64,000 nt of DNA. Source: Actinomycetota bacterium (GTDB lineage: Bacteria > Actinomycetota > Thermoleophilia > Miltoncostaeales > Miltoncostaeaceae). Below are positions 18,054 through 28,025 of this stretch, piece by piece. The translations under genes were made by a program, and so were the position numbers. The DNA is taken from NCBI GenBank assembly GCA_963169235.1, contig CAUJCX010000041.1, positions 1 through 64,000 on the forward strand, read 5' to 3'. Under the pieces are notes generated by a model that was given only the letters and a program-made list of their open reading frames with translations, did no database searches and had not been told where the DNA came from. How positions within the stretch are numbered: the first letter of the stretch is position 1; each line of letters opens with the position of its first letter.

Positions 18054-19790
18054 ATGACGAGGGGCGTCCGTCGCGCGTTCCTCGCCGGGGCCATCGCCGC
18101 CGCGGCCCTGCCCGTGCCTGCCGTCGCCTCCGTGGACATCGACGCGGTGGCGCGCAAGGCGCTGCCGCCCGCATCCGGCATGGGCACGGCGTCCCCGGGC
18201 GACGGCGTCCTGGTGACGTTCTCCGACCGCCCGTCGGCGGCCGAGGTGACACGCAGGCTGGGCGACCTGGGCGGCGTGGCGGGCCTCGTGCCCGACGCGG
18301 GCGTGTGGAGGCTGACGCCGCGCGACCCCGGAACGGTGCTGGCCGCGGCCCGCGTGCGCACGGGCGTGGTGGCGGCCGAGTGGCCGCTGGTGCGCCGCAG
18401 CGACGCGCGCGACGTGCCGCCACCTCCCCTCGCGGCCGTCGACCCCGGGCCCATCGCCGAGCCCCTGCAGGCGCGTCAGTGGGGCCTGGCCGCCGCGCGC
18501 TGGTCGGCGATCGACACCGGGCGCACGCCGCGCCCCATCATCGCGATCCTCGACGGCGGCATCGACCGCGACCATCCCGAATGGTCCGGCCCCGACTCCC
18601 CGCTGACGGGCGGGTTCACGGCGTTTCCGGGGCAGTCCGACGCGCTGGCCGACGACTGGGGCCTCACCGGGCACGGCACGCACGTGGCGGGCGTCGCGGC
18701 GGCTCCGGCCAACGGCATCGGCATCGTGGGCGTGGCACCCGGCCGGGCGGGCACCGCCTCGGTGATGCCCGTGCAGGTGGCCGACCGCTTCGGTGACTTC
18801 TCCGACGCCGACCTCATCGCCGGCATCCGGTTCGCGGTCCAGAACGGGGCGCGCGTCATCAACATCTCGGCCGGCGGGCCGGGCGCGGTGGCGGCGTTCG
18901 AGCGCACGGTGTTCTGGGCCACCCAGCGGGGCGCCGTGATCGTGGCGGCCGTCGGCAACGAGGGGGACAGCGCCAACCCGATCAACTACCCGGCCGCGTA
19001 CCGGCGGGTCATCGGCGTGGCGGCGCAGTGCAGCGGCGACCTCAACGCCGCGTGCCCGCGCGCGTACGGGGTGGCCGCGTACTCCAACCGCAACTCCACG
19101 GTCGACATCACCGCGCCCGGCGACGGCATCGTGTCGACGGTGCCGGCCTCGGTCGAGCGCGACCTCATCGCCCCGGGGTACGGCATCAAGGACGGCACGT
19201 CGATGGCCAGCCCGTTCGTCACCGGCGCCGCCGCGCTGCTGCAGGCCGCCAACGGCAACCGCCTGTCGCCGTTCCAGGTGCGCCGGCAACTGGAGAACAC
19301 CGCGACGGACATGGGGCCCACGGGACGCGACAACCAGTCGGGCTACGGGTCGCTCAACATCGACGCGGCCGTGACGCGCCAGGTGGTCGCCGACGACACC
19401 GACGAGGTCAACGACGAGATCCCGTACGTCAAGGGCCGCGCGCCGCGCGTCCTCGGCATCGGGGCGCCCCCGGCGGTGATCGACGCCGACATCGACCAGT
19501 TCGACGATCCCGACGACGTGTACCCGGTGGCCATCCGCGGCGGCGCCCGCCTGCGGCTGGAGCTGACGGCCCGCCGGGGTCGCCTGGCCATCTACCTGTG
19601 GCGGCCCGGCACGCGCACGGTGCGCACCGGCGACGGCAACCTGTCGCGCAACCTCGTGGCGTACCGCGGCCGCGACACGCGGCGGCAGACCATGGTGGTG
19701 CGCGTCCCCACCAGCGGCCGGTACTACGTCAACGTCTATGCCAGGGGCGGCCAGACGCCGTATCGTCTGACCGCGCGCGCTCTGCCGTAG
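18054..19790 (+). CDS. secreted subtilisin-like serine protease (peptidase S8)
   Basis: A 578-residue exported protease. A signal peptide (RAFLAGAIAAAALPVPAVAS) and a propeptide-like region precede the catalytic domain with Asp167 (AILDGGID), His207 (GHGTHVAG), oxyanion Asn302 (VGNEGD) and Ser383 (GTSMASPF). After the catalytic domain there is a C-terminal domain of about 140 residues resembling the pre-peptidase C-terminal fold (LRLELTARRGRLAIYLWRPG ... YYVNVYARGG). It probably degrades proteins outside the cell. A -10-like TACGGT lies at 17969-17974. Confidence 0.9.
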   Translation: MTRGVRRAFLAGAIAAAALPVPAVASVDIDAVARKALPPASGMGTASPGDGVLVTFSDRPSAAEVTRRLGDLGGVAGLVPDAGVWRLTPRDPGTVLAAARVRTGVVAAEWPLVRRSDARDVPPPPLAAVDPGPIAEPLQARQWGLAAARWSAIDTGRTPRPIIAILDGGIDRDHPEWSGPDSPLTGGFTAFPGQSDALADDWGLTGHGTHVAGVAAAPANGIGIVGVAPGRAGTASVMPVQVADRFGDFSDADLIAGIRFAVQNGARVINISAGGPGAVAAFERTVFWATQRGAVIVAAVGNEGDSANPINYPAAYRRVIGVAAQCSGDLNAACPRAYGVAAYSNRNSTVDITAPGDGIVSTVPASVERDLIAPGYGIKDGTSMASPFVTGAAALLQAANGNRLSPFQVRRQLENTATDMGPTGRDNQSGYGSLNIDAAVTRQVVADDTDEVNDEIPYVKGRAPRVLGIGAPPAVIDADIDQFDDPDDVYPVAIRGGARLRLELTARRGRLAIYLWRPGTRTVRTGDGNLSRNLVAYRGRDTRRQTMVVRVPTSGRYYVNVYARGGQTPYRLTARALP

Positions 19791-19819
19791 GCCCTCCGGC
19801 CTCGTCCCGAAAGGTGTCC

Positions 19820-20098
19820 ATGCCCGATCAGCTGTGGGTGCTGAAGTACCAGTACGTCGCCGACATCCTCGAGCGGCGCGTGCCGCTGCGTGAGGAGCAC
19901 CTGGCGCTGTTGCGCACCGCGTACGAGGCGGGCGACGTGATCCGCGCGGGCGGCACCGGCGACCCGGTCACCGGTGCGCTGTTCGTGTTCCGCACCCGTG
20001 AGGCCGCGGAGAAGTACGTGGACGCCGATCCGTACGGGGAGGCCGGGCTCGTGGTGCGCCATCGCATCGAGCCGTGGACGCTGGTCATCGGCGACTAG
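19820..20098 (+). CDS. YciI-like protein
   Basis: A 92-residue single-domain protein with the YciI pattern ([49 protein letters not shown]). YciI-like proteins have a ferredoxin-like fold with a His/Asp pair; the biochemical role is not settled. Start is ATG 19820 (or GTG 19814). It precedes nadA by 82 bases containing a possible -10 (TAGGCT, 20106-20111), so it is probably a separate unit. Confidence 0.75.
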   Translation: MPDQLWVLKYQYVADILERRVPLREEHLALLRTAYEAGDVIRAGGTGDPVTGALFVFRTREAAEKYVDADPYGEAGLVVRHRIEPWTLVIGD

Positions 20099-20180
20099 CG
20101 CTGCACTAGGCTTTGCCCAGGGCCCGCGCGGGGCGGGCACCGTCGTGTTCGATGCGGCGCCGAGCGGCGCGGAGGTGGTC

Positions 20181-21173
20181 ATGAACGACATCACGATGAC
20201 GGCGTCCGAGCGACGCGCGTGGGCAGACGAGGTGAGGACGCTCGCCAAGGAGCGCGACGCGGTGATCCTCGCCCACAACTACCAGGTGCCCGACGTGCAG
20301 GACATCGCCGACTACGTGGGCGACTCGCTGGCCCTGTCGCGCATCGCGGCGGCCAGCGACGCGTCGGTGATCGTGTTCTGCGGCGTCCACTTCATGGCCG
20401 AGACGGCCAAGATCCTGGCCCCCGACCGCACCGTGCTGATCCCCGACAAGGACGCCGGCTGCTCGCTGGCCGACTCCATCGACGCCGACCAGCTGCGGGC
20501 GTGGAAGGCCGAGCACCCGGGCGCGGTGGTGGTGTCGTACGTCAATACGACGGCGGCCGTGAAGGCCGAGACCGACTACGCGTGCACGTCGTCCAACGCG
20601 GTCGACATCGTCAACGCCATTCCCGCCGACCGCGAGATCCTGTTCCTGCCCGACCAGTTCCTGGGCGCCCACGTCAAGCGCCAGACGGGCCGCGAGAACA
20701 TGCGCATCTGGATGGGCGAGTGCCACGTGCACGCCGGCATCACGGGGCAGGACCTCAAGGAGATCGTCGACGCCGAGCCCGAGGCCGAGCTGTTCATCCA
20801 CCCCGAGTGCGGGTGCGCCACCAGCGCCCTGTACCTGGCGGGCGAGGGCATCGTGCCCGAGGAGCGCACGCACATCATGTCCACCGGCAACATGGTGGAC
20901 ATGGCCAAGAACACCAAGGCCTCCACGGTGCTGATCGCCACCGAGACCGGCATCATCCACCAGCTCGAGCACATGAACGCGAACGTCGAGTTCAAGCCGG
21001 TGAACCCGCGGGCGGTGTGCAAGTACATGAAGATGATCACGCCCCAGAAGCTGGTGCGGTCGCTGCGCGAGATGCGCGACGAGGTCACGGTGCCCGAGGA
21101 CATCGCCGACAAGGCGCGTGCGTGCGTGGAGCGCATGATCGCCATCGGGCAGCCGTCGGCGCACGGCGAGTAG
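20181..21173 (+). CDS. nadA: quinolinate synthase
   Basis: A 330-residue 4Fe-4S enzyme that condenses iminoaspartate with dihydroxyacetone phosphate to quinolinate, the second step of de novo NAD synthesis. [20 protein letters not shown], the cluster cysteines (Cys in [25 protein letters not shown]) and the conserved [11 protein letters not shown] are present. ATG 20181 follows GGAGGT by four bases. First gene of nadABC. Confidence 0.96.
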   Translation: MNDITMTASERRAWADEVRTLAKERDAVILAHNYQVPDVQDIADYVGDSLALSRIAAASDASVIVFCGVHFMAETAKILAPDRTVLIPDKDAGCSLADSIDADQLRAWKAEHPGAVVVSYVNTTAAVKAETDYACTSSNAVDIVNAIPADREILFLPDQFLGAHVKRQTGRENMRIWMGECHVHAGITGQDLKEIVDAEPEAELFIHPECGCATSALYLAGEGIVPEERTHIMSTGNMVDMAKNTKASTVLIATETGIIHQLEHMNANVEFKPVNPRAVCKYMKMITPQKLVRSLREMRDEVTVPEDIADKARACVERMIAIGQPSAHGE

Positions 21174-21177
21174 CCCG

Positions 21178-22857
21178 GTGAGCCACCCCACGGCGCGCCT
21201 GCCCACCGCCCTCGCCGCCCCGGCGGGTACGTGGCGCAAGCGGGTCGACGTGCTGATCCTCGGGTCGGGGGCGGCCGGCCTCGCGGCGGGGCTCGCGGCC
21301 CGGCCCGAGCGGTCGGTGCTGCTGGTCACAAAAGACGTGCTGTCGGCCGGGTCCACCGCGTGGGCGCAGGGCGGGCTCGCCGCCGTGCTCGACCCGGGCG
21401 ACTCCATCGAGGAGCACGTGCGCGACACGCTGGAGGCCGGCGCGGGCCTGTGCGATGAGGCCGTGGTGCGCGACCTGTGCGCCGCGGCACCCGCGGCCAT
21501 CCACCAGCTGATCGCGCTGGGGGCGCGCTTCGACCCGGCGGCCGACGGGGCCGGGCCCGCGTTGACGCGCGAGGGCGGGCACTCGCGCAACCGCATCGTC
21601 CACTCGCAGGGTGACAAGTCGGGCGCCGAGGTGCAGCGCACGCTCGACCAGGCGGCCGTGCTGGCGGGCGTCCAGGTGATGGACCACGCGTTCGCGCTCG
21701 ACCTGATCGTCGGCCGCGACGCCGCGGGCGACCCGCAGGTGACGGGCGCGCGCATCGCGCTCACCGACGAGACGGGCCGGGTGGTGTCCACCGGCGTCGT
21801 CCACGCGCGGGCCGTGGTCATGGCCACCGGCGGCTTCGGGCAGGTGTTCGCGTCGACGTCCAACCCCCCGGCGGTCACCGGCGATGGCGTCGCCATGTGC
21901 CTGCGGGCCGGGCTGCCGGTCGCCGACGTCGAGTTCGTGCAGTTCCACCCCACCGTGCTGTGGCTGAGCGCGGAGGCGCGCGGCCAGCAGCCGCTCATCA
22001 GCGAGGCGGTGCGGGGCGAGGGCGCGGTGCTGCGCACCGTCGACGGCGAGCGCATCATGCCCGGCGTGCACCCGCTGGAGGACATGGCCCCCCGCGACGT
22101 GGTGGCCGCCGCGATCTCGGCGGCGATGGCCCGCAGCACCGGCCCCGGCCGCGACCACGTGATGCTGGACGCCACGCACATGGGCGCCCGCTTCGCCGAG
22201 CGCTTCCCCGGCATCACCGAGGCGTGCCTGGCCGCGGGCATCGATCCGGCGAAGGACTGGATCCCCGTCGCGCCCGCCGCCCACTACGCGTGCGGCGGCG
22301 TGGTGGCCGACCTGCACGGGCGCACCGCGACGACCGGTCTGTTCTGCGTGGGCGAGACGGCCTGCACCGGGTTGCACGGCGCCAACCGCCTGGCCTCCAA
22401 CAGCCTCACCGAGAGCGTCGTCGGCGGCATCCGCGTGGGCATCGCGCTGGCCGACGAGCTGCCCGGGCGCCCCTCCGACGCGGGCGCGCCGCCCGAGGGC
22501 GACGGAGCCATGTGCACCCCCGACGACGTCGCCACCGTGCGGGCCGCCATGTCGCGCCACGTGGGCGTGATGCGCACGCCCGACGGGCTGGCCGAGGCCA
22601 CACGGGTGCTCGACGGCGTCGCCGACGCGGCGACGGCCGAGGTGGAGCCGTCGCGGGCCGCCTGGGAGGCCACCAACGTGCTCACCGTGGCGCGCGCCAT
22701 CGTGCTGTCCGCGCTCACCCGCGAGGAGAGCCGCGGCTGCCACCGGCGTACCGACGTCGACGGCCCCCGCGACGAGTGGCACCACCACATCCGGCTGGTG
22801 ATGGACCCAAGCGGGGCCCTGGCGGCGCCCGCCGTCGCCGATTCGGTGGCTCCGTGA
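21178..22857 (+). CDS. nadB: L-aspartate oxidase
   Basis: A 559-residue FAD enzyme oxidising L-aspartate to iminoaspartate, which is passed to NadA. The FAD motif is LILGSGAAGLAAGLAA, followed by STAWAQGGLAAVL, HSQGDKSGAEV and a C-terminal GLHGANRLASNSL. GTG 21178 lies four bases after the nadA stop, so the genes are cotranscribed. Length matches the family. Confidence 0.96.
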   Translation: MSHPTARLPTALAAPAGTWRKRVDVLILGSGAAGLAAGLAARPERSVLLVTKDVLSAGSTAWAQGGLAAVLDPGDSIEEHVRDTLEAGAGLCDEAVVRDLCAAAPAAIHQLIALGARFDPAADGAGPALTREGGHSRNRIVHSQGDKSGAEVQRTLDQAAVLAGVQVMDHAFALDLIVGRDAAGDPQVTGARIALTDETGRVVSTGVVHARAVVMATGGFGQVFASTSNPPAVTGDGVAMCLRAGLPVADVEFVQFHPTVLWLSAEARGQQPLISEAVRGEGAVLRTVDGERIMPGVHPLEDMAPRDVVAAAISAAMARSTGPGRDHVMLDATHMGARFAERFPGITEACLAAGIDPAKDWIPVAPAAHYACGGVVADLHGRTATTGLFCVGETACTGLHGANRLASNSLTESVVGGIRVGIALADELPGRPSDAGAPPEGDGAMCTPDDVATVRAAMSRHVGVMRTPDGLAEATRVLDGVADAATAEVEPSRAAWEATNVLTVARAIVLSALTREESRGCHRRTDVDGPRDEWHHHIRLVMDPSGALAAPAVADSVAP

Positions 22858-23756
22858 CCACGTTCCACCCCCTGTCGGAGGGCACCCGCCGGATGCTGGC
22901 CGACGCGGGGCTCGACGCCGACGATCTCGCCGCGTTCGTGCGCGCCGCCGTGCGCGAGGACCTGGGCGGCGGGGTCGACGTCACGTCGGCCGCCACCGTG
23001 CCACCCGACGCCCGCTCGCGGGCCGGCGTCGGCGCGCGCAGGGCCGGCACCGTCGCGGGCGTGCCCGCGGGCGTCGCGGTGCTGGAGGCCGTGTGCGGCG
23101 CCGACGCGCTTGAGGTCGTCGTGGAACGCGGCGACGGCACCCGCGTCGCGCCCGGCGACGTGGTGATGCGCATCACCGCGCCGAGCCGCGCGCTGCTGAC
23201 GGCCGAGCGCACCATGCTCAACCTGATGTGCCACCTGTCGGGCGTCGCGACCCTGACCCGGGCGTGGGCCGACGCGCTGGAGGGCACGTCGGCGCGCGTG
23301 CGCGACACCCGCAAGACCATTCCCGGCATGCGGGCGCTCGCGAAGTACGCGGTGCGCTGCGGCGGCGGGGTGAACCACCGCATGGGCTTGTGGGACGCGG
23401 CGCTGGTGAAGGACAACCACGTGGTCGCCGCGGGCGGGGTGGGGGAGGCGTTCGCGCTGGTGCGCGAGCGGTTCCCCGACGTGCCGGTGGAGGTGGAGGT
23501 CGACGGCCTCGACGGCCTGCGGGAGGTGCTCGACCTGGGCGCCGACGTGGTGCTCCTCGACAACTTCACGCCCGACCTGATGCGGGAGGCCGTGGCGTTG
23601 CGTGACGCCCGGCGGCCCGCGGCGGTGCTGGAGGCGAGCGGCGGGCTGACCCTGGCCGACGCGGCCGCCGTGGGAGCGACGGGTGTCGATTACATCGCGG
23701 TGGGCGAGCTGACCCACTCCGCGCGCGTGCTCGACCTGGGGCTCGACTTCATCTGA
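22854..23756 (+). CDS. nadC: nicotinate-nucleotide pyrophosphorylase (carboxylating)
   Basis: A 300-residue enzyme converting quinolinate and PRPP to nicotinate mononucleotide. It shows VREDLGGGVDVTS at the N terminus, RDTRKTIPGMRALAKYAVRC, GGVNHRMGLWDAALVKDNH and EASGGLTLADAAAVGATGVD. The GTG start overlaps the nadB stop (GTGA), the end of a complete NAD operon. Confidence 0.96.
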   Translation: MTTFHPLSEGTRRMLADAGLDADDLAAFVRAAVREDLGGGVDVTSAATVPPDARSRAGVGARRAGTVAGVPAGVAVLEAVCGADALEVVVERGDGTRVAPGDVVMRITAPSRALLTAERTMLNLMCHLSGVATLTRAWADALEGTSARVRDTRKTIPGMRALAKYAVRCGGGVNHRMGLWDAALVKDNHVVAAGGVGEAFALVRERFPDVPVEVEVDGLDGLREVLDLGADVVLLDNFTPDLMREAVALRDARRPAAVLEASGGLTLADAAAVGATGVDYIAVGELTHSARVLDLGLDFI

Positions 23757-23814
23757 TCGCGTCGCCGTCCTTTCGTAGGGTACGGAATGGCGTGAGGGTC
23801 CCCAACTTCCGTCT

Positions 23815-26106
23815 ATGAACCGACTGATCCGCACCGTCGTCCTCGCGGCGACCACGGCGACGGCGCTCGTCGCCACCGCATTCGCCGCCACCCTCCCACC
23901 GCCCGTGCTGAGCGCGCCGGTGCCGTTCGTGGCCTCCGGCGTCGTGCAGTCGGGCCCCGGTGCCGCGTATCTGCCGGACGGCACCCTCGCGATCGTCTAC
24001 GCCAGGGAGGCGACCTCCGACGTCGCGGTCGTGGCGCGTGACCGCGCGGCGACGGGCGCCGAGACCGAGCGCGTGCTGTGGACGGCCCCCGCGGGGTCCC
24101 CCGCGGCCTCCGTCGGCAGCCCCGCCATCGCCACGGACGCGACGGGCAACATGCTGGCGGTGTGGCGCTGGAAGCGCATCAACGCGGCGAATCCCTCCGG
24201 CCCCCCGGCGGCGATCGGCCTGGTGTCGAGCTATCGACCGGCCGGCGGGACGTGGGGTGCGGCCCAGCCGCTGCCGGGAACCGGCGACGTCGAGTATCGG
24301 TCCGATCCCGTGACGCTCACCGCCGACAAGCCCGGCAGCTTCATCGCCGGCTACCTGCACACGGCGACGGACCTGCCGGCGCTCTCGCGGTTCACCGCTC
24401 CGGGGGCCTGGTCGAACCCGATCAACCTCGCCACCGCCGGCTCCGACGAGCAGCCGGTGATCGCCGGCCGCGGCGACGGTGTCGGCATCGTGGCGTGGCT
24501 CGAGACGGCCGGCACCGGTCAGCGGCTCATGGCCCGCCCGACCGGCGTCGCCGGCGCCGTCCCCGTCGAGGTCGCCTCGGACCCCACGTACCTCCTCACG
24601 CCGGGCCTGGGCTTCGACGAGACGGGCGCGGCGACGATCGTGGAGTCGACGGCGGCGCAGGGGGCCTTCGCGCGCCGCTGGACCGCCGCGACCGGCTTCG
24701 GACCGGTGACCCCGCTCGGCGCCGGCCGGCTTCTGGGTACCGTCGTCGGACGACACGTCGTGCTCAGCTCCCAGTCCTCGGTGGAGCGGCGCCTGAGCGT
24801 GCGGTCGCTTCGCCCCGACGGCACCTGGACGGCGTCCGCGCCGATCGGCCAGACCCCCGGGGGGTACGGTGACCTCCGCGTCGCACCGCGAGCCGACGGC
24901 GGGTACGTCGGCATCTTCTCCACCGTCCTCGTCGGGCCGGCCCCTTCCTACACCAAGACGGGGACCCAGATGCTCGGGTTCCAGTTGGCCGCCGACGGGA
25001 CGCCGGCAGTCGCGGGATCGCCCGCGTCGACCACGGACGTCCTGGACGATCCGTCGGCTCTCGCGGTCAGCCCCGCCGGCGACGTCACGGCGCTCGGCTG
25101 GAGGAACGGTGCGGCGCCCGCGGGAAAGCAGCGCGTGTGGATCATGGAGGCCGACGGCGCGGACCCCGTGATCGACGGCATCACGGTACCCGGCACCATC
25201 ACGCAGGGGCAGGCGGGAGACTTCTCCGCCACGGGGACCGATACGCGCACCGGAGTCAGCCAGATCCGCTGGACGTTCGGCGACGGCGCCACCGCCACGT
25301 CGGCCCCCGCCCAGGCGATCACGCACGCCTTCGCCGGCGCGGGGACGTACGTCGTGACGGCCCGGGCGGTGGACGGTGCCGGCCACGTGGGGGACGCCGC
25401 GTCGCGGACGGTCACGGTCACCGCACCGGTCACGCCGCCGGTGAGCGGGCCGGTCACCACGCCTCCGCCCGCCGCACCGCGCGTACCCGCGACGCTGCGC
25501 GGACGCACGGTCGTGCTCGACCTCGACGTCGCCCTGCGGCGGGGCGCGACGGCCTGCCCCACGGGCCGAACCATCACCACCACCGTCCGTCCACCGCACG
25601 CCCGGCCGCTTGCGATCGCGCGCAGGAGCGTCAGCGTCACGAAGATCACGGTCAACGGCGTGGCGCGCTGCCGCGCCACCGGCACCGTCACCCTGCGGAG
25701 GGCCCCCGCGCCCGGCACCCGGGCCTCGCTCCGTCTGATCGTCGGCGGGACGACCACGGTCACCCGCACCGTACGCATCACCCCACCACGGGTCGCCGCA
25801 GTGCTGCGGGGGCGCACGGTCGCGATCGACCTCGACCTCACGCCGCGACCGGGTACGTCCGCCTGTCCCAGCGGGCAGACCATCGCGGCGACGATCGCCC
25901 CCGCCGGCGGCCGGCCGCTTGCGATCGCACGCAGCAGCGTCAGGGCCGTCAGGTTGCGGGTCGGTGACGCGGTGCGGTGCCGCGTGAGCGGCGCGCTCAC
26001 CCTGCGTTCGGACCCCGGGCCGCGCCTGCGCACCACACTGCGCGTGGGCCTCCGCTCGGCCACGACCGTGACGCGCACCGTTCGCGTCAGCCTGCCGGCG
26101 CGCTGA
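23815..26106 (+). CDS. large secreted protein with PKD domain and two C-terminal repeats
   Basis: A 763-residue exported protein. After a signal peptide (VLAATTATALVATAFA) come about 420 residues of short strands resembling the propeller-like protein at 9396-11018, then a PKD domain (WTFGDGATATS ... HAFAGAGTYVVTARA), a Pro linker and two tandem domains of about 100 residues, each starting with LRGRTV and ending with TVTRTVR. Each repeat holds two cysteines, probably one disulfide. PKD and repeat domains point to adhesion or cell-surface binding. A -10-like TAGGGT lies at 23775-23780. A hairpin follows the stop. Confidence 0.7.
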   Translation: MNRLIRTVVLAATTATALVATAFAATLPPPVLSAPVPFVASGVVQSGPGAAYLPDGTLAIVYAREATSDVAVVARDRAATGAETERVLWTAPAGSPAASVGSPAIATDATGNMLAVWRWKRINAANPSGPPAAIGLVSSYRPAGGTWGAAQPLPGTGDVEYRSDPVTLTADKPGSFIAGYLHTATDLPALSRFTAPGAWSNPINLATAGSDEQPVIAGRGDGVGIVAWLETAGTGQRLMARPTGVAGAVPVEVASDPTYLLTPGLGFDETGAATIVESTAAQGAFARRWTAATGFGPVTPLGAGRLLGTVVGRHVVLSSQSSVERRLSVRSLRPDGTWTASAPIGQTPGGYGDLRVAPRADGGYVGIFSTVLVGPAPSYTKTGTQMLGFQLAADGTPAVAGSPASTTDVLDDPSALAVSPAGDVTALGWRNGAAPAGKQRVWIMEADGADPVIDGITVPGTITQGQAGDFSATGTDTRTGVSQIRWTFGDGATATSAPAQAITHAFAGAGTYVVTARAVDGAGHVGDAASRTVTVTAPVTPPVSGPVTTPPPAAPRVPATLRGRTVVLDLDVALRRGATACPTGRTITTTVRPPHARPLAIARRSVSVTKITVNGVARCRATGTVTLRRAPAPGTRASLRLIVGGTTTVTRTVRITPPRVAAVLRGRTVAIDLDLTPRPGTSACPSGQTIAATIAPAGGRPLAIARSSVRAVRLRVGDAVRCRVSGALTLRSDPGPRLRTTLRVGLRSATTVTRTVRVSLPAR
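25491..26103 (+). repeat. two tandem copies of a ~100-codon domain
   Basis: Two diverged direct repeats (about 25491-25788 and 25789-26103) inside the PKD protein gene. Both contain nearly identical DNA around CGGCCGCTTGCGATCGC (near 25607 and 25912), and parallel protein motifs (LRGRTV, PLAIAR, TVTRTVR). Confidence 0.75.
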
Positions 26107-26114
26107 ATCACGTC

Positions 26115-26150
26115 CCTGGGGCGGTGGATGTGGACGTCCACCGCCCCAGG
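26115..26150. terminator. strong hairpin after the PKD protein gene
   Basis: A perfect 14-bp inverted repeat (CCTGGGGCGGTGGA / TCCACCGCCCCAGG) with an eight-base loop, nine bases after the stop codon. No T-run follows, as is common for GC-rich actinobacterial terminators. Confidence 0.75.
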
Positions 26151-26207
26151 CCGCGCGGCACCCCGCGCCGCCGGACCCCCGGCGAGGGCGGGCACGGGGG
26201 CGAGGCG

Positions 26208-26213
26208 TAGGAT
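26208..26213 (+). promoter_or_regulatory. -10 element of a leaderless acuC-like gene
   Basis: TAGGAT ends six bases before the ATG at 26220, so transcription would begin at the start codon. No ribosome site is present between them. Confidence 0.55.
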
Positions 26214-26219
26214 TCCCGC

Positions 26220-27392
26220 ATGCCGCGCACATCGTTCGTCTTCGACGAGGGCATGCTCCAGTACGACCTGGGCGACGAGCATCCGCTCTCGCCGCTGCGG
26301 CGCCGCCTGGCCGTCGACCTCATCCGCGCCTACGGCCTGCTCGACCGTGACGACGTCACCGTGGTGCCCGCGCGGCGCGCCGTCGACGACGAGATCGCCC
26401 GCGCCCACGCGCCCGCGTACATCGCGGCCACCAAGCGCTACAGCGCGTCGCCGCTTTTGTCGCACGAGTGGGAGGCGGGCCAGTGGGGCTTCGCCGCCGG
26501 CGGTGACACCCCGGCGTTCGCGGGCATGCACGAGGCCGCGGCGCTTCTGTGCGGGGCGTCCATCACCGCCGCGATGGAGGTATGGGAGGGCCGCGCCGAC
26601 CAGGCGTTCTCCGCCGGTGGCGGCCTCCACCACGCGCTCGCCAACCGCGCCGCGGGCTTCTGCGTCTACAACGACCCCGCCGTGGCCATCCACGCGCTGC
26701 TGGCCGAGGGCGCCGAGCGGGTGGCGTACATCGACGTCGACGTGCACCACGGCGACGGCACCCAGTGGATCTTCTACGAGGACCCGCGCGTGCTGACGTG
26801 CTCGGTACACGAGAGCGGCCGGTACCTGTTCCCGGGCACCGGGCACCTGGGCGAGCGCGGCGTCGGCGCGGCGGAGGGCACCGCGGTCAACATCCCGCTG
26901 CCGCCGTACGCCGGGCAGGCACCGTACCTGCGCGCGGTCGAGGACGTCATCGGCCCGGCCGTCACCGCGTTCCGGCCCGACGTGATCGTGACCCAGAACG
27001 GCGCCGACCCGCACCATCGCGACCCGCTGGCACACCTGCAGATCACCATGGCGACGTTCCCGCGCCTGTATCGCATGCTGGTGGACATCGCGGCCGACGC
27101 GTGCGGCGGCCGCCTGGTGGCCCTCGGCGGCGGCGGGTACCACACCGACGTGGTGCCCCGGGCGTGGACCATGCTGTTCGCCACCATGCTGGGCGCCGAA
27201 CTCGATGATGACATGCCCGCCGAGTGGGTGGCCGAGGCGTCCGGGCGGGCGGGCATGCTGCTGACGCCCACGCTCACCGGCGACGTCGAGCCCGAGGTGC
27301 CCGCCGAGCAGAGGGCGCAGGCCGACGCGGAGGGCGGGCAGGTGGTCGACCAGGCCAGGGTGCTGCTGCGGCAGACGCCCCACCAGCCGTGA
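26220..27392 (+). CDS. acuC: AcuC-type histone deacetylase family protein
   Basis: A 390-residue zinc deacetylase-fold protein of the AcuC class. GGGLHHA, the metal-binding YIDVDVHHGDGT, the second Asp in QNGADPHHRDPL and GGGGYH are all there. In Bacillus, AcuC deacetylates acetyl-CoA synthetase; no acs or acuA gene is adjacent here, so the substrate is inferred from family only. The mRNA looks leaderless. It overlaps the next gene by GTGA. Confidence 0.88.
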   Translation: MPRTSFVFDEGMLQYDLGDEHPLSPLRRRLAVDLIRAYGLLDRDDVTVVPARRAVDDEIARAHAPAYIAATKRYSASPLLSHEWEAGQWGFAAGGDTPAFAGMHEAAALLCGASITAAMEVWEGRADQAFSAGGGLHHALANRAAGFCVYNDPAVAIHALLAEGAERVAYIDVDVHHGDGTQWIFYEDPRVLTCSVHESGRYLFPGTGHLGERGVGAAEGTAVNIPLPPYAGQAPYLRAVEDVIGPAVTAFRPDVIVTQNGADPHHRDPLAHLQITMATFPRLYRMLVDIAADACGGRLVALGGGGYHTDVVPRAWTMLFATMLGAELDDDMPAEWVAEASGRAGMLLTPTLTGDVEPEVPAEQRAQADAEGGQVVDQARVLLRQTPHQP

Positions 27393-27964
27393 AGCGTGAC
27401 GCCGACTGGGCGGCGGCCGACGTGCCCACCGGGGCGCACGCCATCGCCGAGGCTCAGCTTCAACCTGACGGTTATGCCCGCACCCGCGGCGTCGCGCAGC
27501 AGGCGGCCCGCCTGGCCCGCAACACCCACCTCAACCGTGAGGACCGCGCGCGCCTTCTGTGCGTCGCGTGGCTGCACGCGGTGGGGGGCGACGACCTTCT
27601 GGGGCGGCGCGCAACGGCGCGCACCGCCCGTCAGGCGGGGCACGAGCGCATCGCGGTGATCCTGGCGCACCACCGCTTCGCGGCCATGGAGGGGTCCATC
27701 CGCGGAATGGCCCCGCTGGAGCACGAGTTCGCCGTCCCCACGGGGCGTGACGAGGATCTGGTGCTGCTGCTGGACGTCGCCGTGTTCACCACGGACCCGG
27801 CCGGGGCCCCGTGTACGCCCGCGACGGTGGTGCGCGACATGATGGACCGCGCCACCCCGGCCGATCCGTCCGTGCGGGCCGCCGTGGCGCTGCTGGCCCA
27901 GCTGGCCGACCACCCCGACGGCCGGCCCCTGCTGGAGCTCGTCGCGCCCCGTCCGGCGGTGTAG
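27389..27964 (+). CDS. degenerate HD-domain-like protein
   Basis: A 191-residue helical protein coupled to acuC by a GTGA overlap. The order GYARTRGVAQQAARLARNTH, RARLLCVAWLHAVGGDDLL and AVILAHHRFAAMEG follows the HD-hydrolase layout (first His, HD pair, later HH), but the first His is Arg/Thr-flanked and the HD pair is HA, so metal-dependent hydrolysis is doubtful. It may be an inactive, regulatory HD protein. Confidence 0.5.
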   Translation: MKRDADWAAADVPTGAHAIAEAQLQPDGYARTRGVAQQAARLARNTHLNREDRARLLCVAWLHAVGGDDLLGRRATARTARQAGHERIAVILAHHRFAAMEGSIRGMAPLEHEFAVPTGRDEDLVLLLDVAVFTTDPAGAPCTPATVVRDMMDRATPADPSVRAAVALLAQLADHPDGRPLLELVAPRPAV

Positions 27965-27995
27965 CCCAGGGCACCCCGCACCAGCGGCACCGGGC

Positions 27996-28021
27996 TATGA
28001 TGGCGCGTCCGCGTCGGAGGT
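27996..28021 (+). promoter_or_regulatory. -10 element and ribosome binding site of ktrB
   Basis: TATGAT (27996-28001) followed by a strong GGAGGT ribosome site (28016-28021). The first in-frame codon at normal spacing is CTG 28026, which the site implies as the start. Confidence 0.55.
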
Positions 28022-28025
28022 CACG

